A DNA stretch of 64,000 bases from Siniperca chuatsi (Eukaryota; Chordata; Actinopteri; Centrarchiformes; Sinipercidae), in contig NC_058043.1 in the NCBI RefSeq assembly GCF_020085105.1, positions 14,479,167-14,543,166 on the forward strand, in the 5' to 3' direction. Positions 61,215-64,000 of this stretch are shown piece after piece. Under the pieces are notes generated by a model. The model worked only from the letters and a program-made list of their open reading frames with translations. It was not told the DNA's origin and ran no database searches. The position numbers and the translations under genes are program-made. The first letter of the stretch is position 1, and each line of letters begins with the position of its first letter.

Positions 61215-63344
61215 ACTCTTTTATTCAAAGTAAATGAACAACAGAGCTTTTAAAGGGTTGGTTGCTTTTGGTTTTCTTTTTTCCCCTCTTTCCTTTGAGA
61301 GCGATGCTGTGCTGGTAAGATTTTTCTCACATTTCCAGGAGTCACAACCTTTTGCTTCTTGTCAGCTGTGTTTGTGCGTTCTGCTCTGTGTTGCAGCACT
61401 GTCAGCTAATGTGTTGCTCGTTTCATTTTTGTCATGATCATTACCTAACTTCAAACAAGCTGTTTGCAAACATCAAATCTTTACTTTGCTGCAGCTTCCA
61501 GTCTGGATATTGCATGTTATATACGTGAGTAAAGACAATATCCTCGGCTTTGCAAGAGTAAGTCTAATTATGTTTAAGTAGGGAACCTCAAATTCGATTA
61601 TTGAGAGATTTATTTGCTGTTAGGCAGTGTATGTTTGTTCTCACGCAGGCCATAAACAAATACTGGACTGTCTCGGTGATTAGTGGATCTGAAAAACAAG
61701 CTTGAAAGCTTTTTAATTAGGCTATTGTTGATGAATGCTACTGTATGTATTTGATGGAGAAGGTTGCTCAACTTTGCTAAAAGCCTGTGGCAGAAAATGT
61801 AATGTGTGCTTGGAAACTCTCAAAGTATAAAGAGGAGAAAGGGTTGTTTTTGTTGTAGGATGAAGTTTACATATTTTGGTAAACACCGCCTCGTAAAAAA
61901 TGATATCAAATTACAGGTTGCGTAATATGGACCAAATATGGTAATGTTTTTTTCTTTGGTTCACACGGAAGACCTAGATATGAAAATGTTCTTATTTGTA
62001 GCCAGATTCATTAATCAGCATTTAACATATAGTTTTTCATTTCTACTGTTTTTGGTTTTGTCTGAATCATTGAGCTTGACAATAGTAGTAATCACTGCTT
62101 TACTCTCCCTGTTAATTATTCTCCATGTTAAATGCTGTCGGATTAGGCCAGCAGTCAGCATGTGCTTAAGCAGCCCAGAATATCTGAGTTTTTAATTGCA
62201 GTGCTTAAAGATGTGCCATTTTCGAGCAAGAAGCTTATTTATTGTGACTTTGTGATGAGGTGATACTATCTTACATTTGTCCCTTCTTACAAATACTAAC
62301 AATGTCTTGGTTATGTAAGGATGGCAGCAGAAAGGCTGGATGAAACAGTGGCATTTATTCTTGTTTGACACAGGTGGCTGCTGAGGCAGTCCGTCTGTCT
62401 GACGTGACAGTGTTGGCTGTCCTTACACACTCTCTGTCAGCTCGGAGGCGTTCAGTTAGATTCATTGTCGTCCCTCAGCCTGAAACAAAGGCTGTGATTA
62501 ACTGGTATGTTCCTCCTCTGTTGATTTACTGCATGTGTTAAATAGGCCTCAGAGAAGCACACAGGTCAAGCACAGCAGTGACATAAAAGCCCCGATATGA
62601 AGTCCTACTGCTGACTAACTCAGAGGAACCAAACCTGAAGCAAACCTCTTGGTCTCCATCCTCGTCTCATCAATCAACGTCTATTAGATCACCGTTTCCA
62701 GGTGTAATATGTTGAAATACGGGCGCCCGCAGTGTGATTGCTGGTGTCACTGTGGACATTTTCACTGGCATCCTCACCCTTAGTCAGGCAAAACCCGAAC
62801 ATGGCTGAGAATAATTCTCTGTAAAAGAAGTAAAAAACAGGCCTTTTAAAAAGAAAGAGTAATCTGCTTATGCAGGGGCCTGCTATACAGAAAATGTTGA
62901 GTGTGTATTAGTGTCTTTTTCTCTGTGCATGTTTGTTATGCGCATATGTGTTGTGCTTATTACCTTCAATTAACTTGGTGCTGTTGCAACAATATAAAAA
63001 GCACAATGTAGATGGAACATACCCTGATTTCAGCTTTTTAAAAAGCCTTTTCCCAGTCTGGTATCCATTTGTGAATATTATCTGTAGCATGCCAGAGACA
63101 CTAACAAGAACAAATTGTTTTGTCCTTTAATTATTTTGTCAAACAGATGTAAAACTACACATAAATAATAAGAAAATAATAACAAAAGCGGGAGCAGTGG
63201 AAGCAGCATAACATATTTTTCTATAAAAAACGTTTTTGAAATAAAAAGTCAGATAAACAGTGTATGAACCCCAAATCAGTCTCATCAGTCTATGGGGCAT
63301 CTTCAGGCTGAATTACTTTAGTACAAATTTGAGGTATTTGTACT

Positions 63345-63766
63345 TTATAGGCAATATTGTACTTTTTACTGCACTACATTAACAGCTATAGTTACTTTAG
63401 GAATGAAGATTTTACATAAAAACATATGATGAGCTCATAAAATTTGAAGCATTGTTATAGATTAAATTACCCAACAGTGTGCACAGCAGTTCAAATTCGC
63501 TCCACCTCGACCAACTACAACAGTAAAATGCTACTTACAAATTAATGCATCAGTAATAATAATCAAATTATATATTATGGAATAATATAAATGTCGTAGG
63601 TAACATTTTTCTGTATTGAGTACTTTTAGTTTTGAAGTAAGTACATTTTGCTAATGTTATGAACTTTTACTTCAGTAACATTTCTAATGCCGTACATTTA
63701 CTTGTAATGGAGTATTGCTACTTTTACTTAAGTGATGTATCTGAATACTTCTTCCACTGCTGATAA
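63345..63766. repeat. AGTACTTT-type interspersed repeat
   Basis: Long copy with 'gtactttttactgcactaca', 'cttttacttaagtgatg' and 'tgaatacttcttccactgctg'. It is related to fragments at 3214-3650 and 30430-30515. Confidence 0.55.
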
Positions 63767-64000
63767 AAATGTTAGAGTTTTGGTTGTCTGTTTTTCAAGA
63801 TCATGACAGAGCTGCTTGGGGTGACAAATGCTGCTTGGATTGCTCTTAATCCTAACAACAATATCCTATTAAATCATCAACTCCACATGAATCAGTCTCT
63901 TTGGTCACTGAAAGGCGAAGTGACAACAAACCTTCCTCCACCTGTCCCTCAGGTTGTAGCAGCTAGGACAGCGATGTGGCAGGTCTAATCCTCCTTATCT

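Larger units (their letters stand above)
55030..64000. other. 9 kb region upstream of mmel1, no gene recognised
   Basis: No chain of coding exons was recognised on either strand. It contains a hAT-like MITE fragment (55535-55620), a BED-finger transposon remnant (57345-57760), a candidate leader exon (59265-59400), a LINE-tail-like fragment (61166-61214) and an AGTACTTT-type repeat (63345-63766). Some moderately GC-rich stretches (56.4-56.6, 59.9-60.1 and 62.4-62.8 kb) could be conserved noncoding elements; this cannot be decided from one sequence. Confidence 0.55.

Overview
The window is genomic DNA of a ray-finned fish, most likely a percomorph teleost. Every recognisable gene is a vertebrate orthologue split by GT-AG introns. 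The noncoding space is AT-rich and full of short fold-back transposons, LINE and hAT debris and long microsatellites of types common in percomorph genomes. I saw no tRNA, rRNA or CRISPR array. I cannot name the species.

Layout. (1) 1-2761, + strand: 3' part of tas1r3, the shared subunit of the umami/sweet taste receptors; its first exons lie left of the window. (2) 4741-9515, +: a 14-exon, 566-residue coiled-coil protein of the ODAD1(CCDC114)/CCDC63 outer-dynein-arm docking family, with an RFX X-box-like site upstream. (3) 9.5-20 kb: no gene recognised; it holds three X-box-like motifs within 1.3 kb, a decayed LINE and long TC and GATA arrays. (4) 20248-21972, +: ptma (prothymosin alpha), five coding exons behind three CCAAT boxes. 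(5) 25083-29373, -: slc45a1 (proton-coupled sugar transporter), eight coding exons, with a perfect CRE palindrome upstream at about 30.23 kb. (6) 32206-40022, +: prxl2b (prostamide/prostaglandin F synthase), seven coding exons, the last holding only eight codons and a stop after a 4.9 kb intron. (7) 43912-54912, -: mmel1 (neprilysin-like M13 peptidase), 22 coding exons giving 754 residues, tail-to-tail with prxl2b. (8) 55-64 kb: no gene recognised; a BED-finger hAT remnant and other repeats, plus a possible distal mmel1 leader exon near 59.3 kb.

Exons were assembled by hand from splice sites, continuity of reading phase and family similarity. All six models stay in frame end to end across the window. 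The genes are not an operon or pathway. Four of them (tas1r3, slc45a1, prxl2b, mmel1) have human orthologues on 1p36, so the window is mainly a conserved synteny block, interrupted by ptma and the dynein-docking gene.

I found no convincing new biological system. The best leads are an orphan cluster of RFX X-boxes, transposon ends lying directly on splice donors of slc45a1 and mmel1, a chimeric fold-back element sharing a 25-base block with another element, two introns in tas1r3 that mammalian genes appear to lack, and the isolated last exon of prxl2b.
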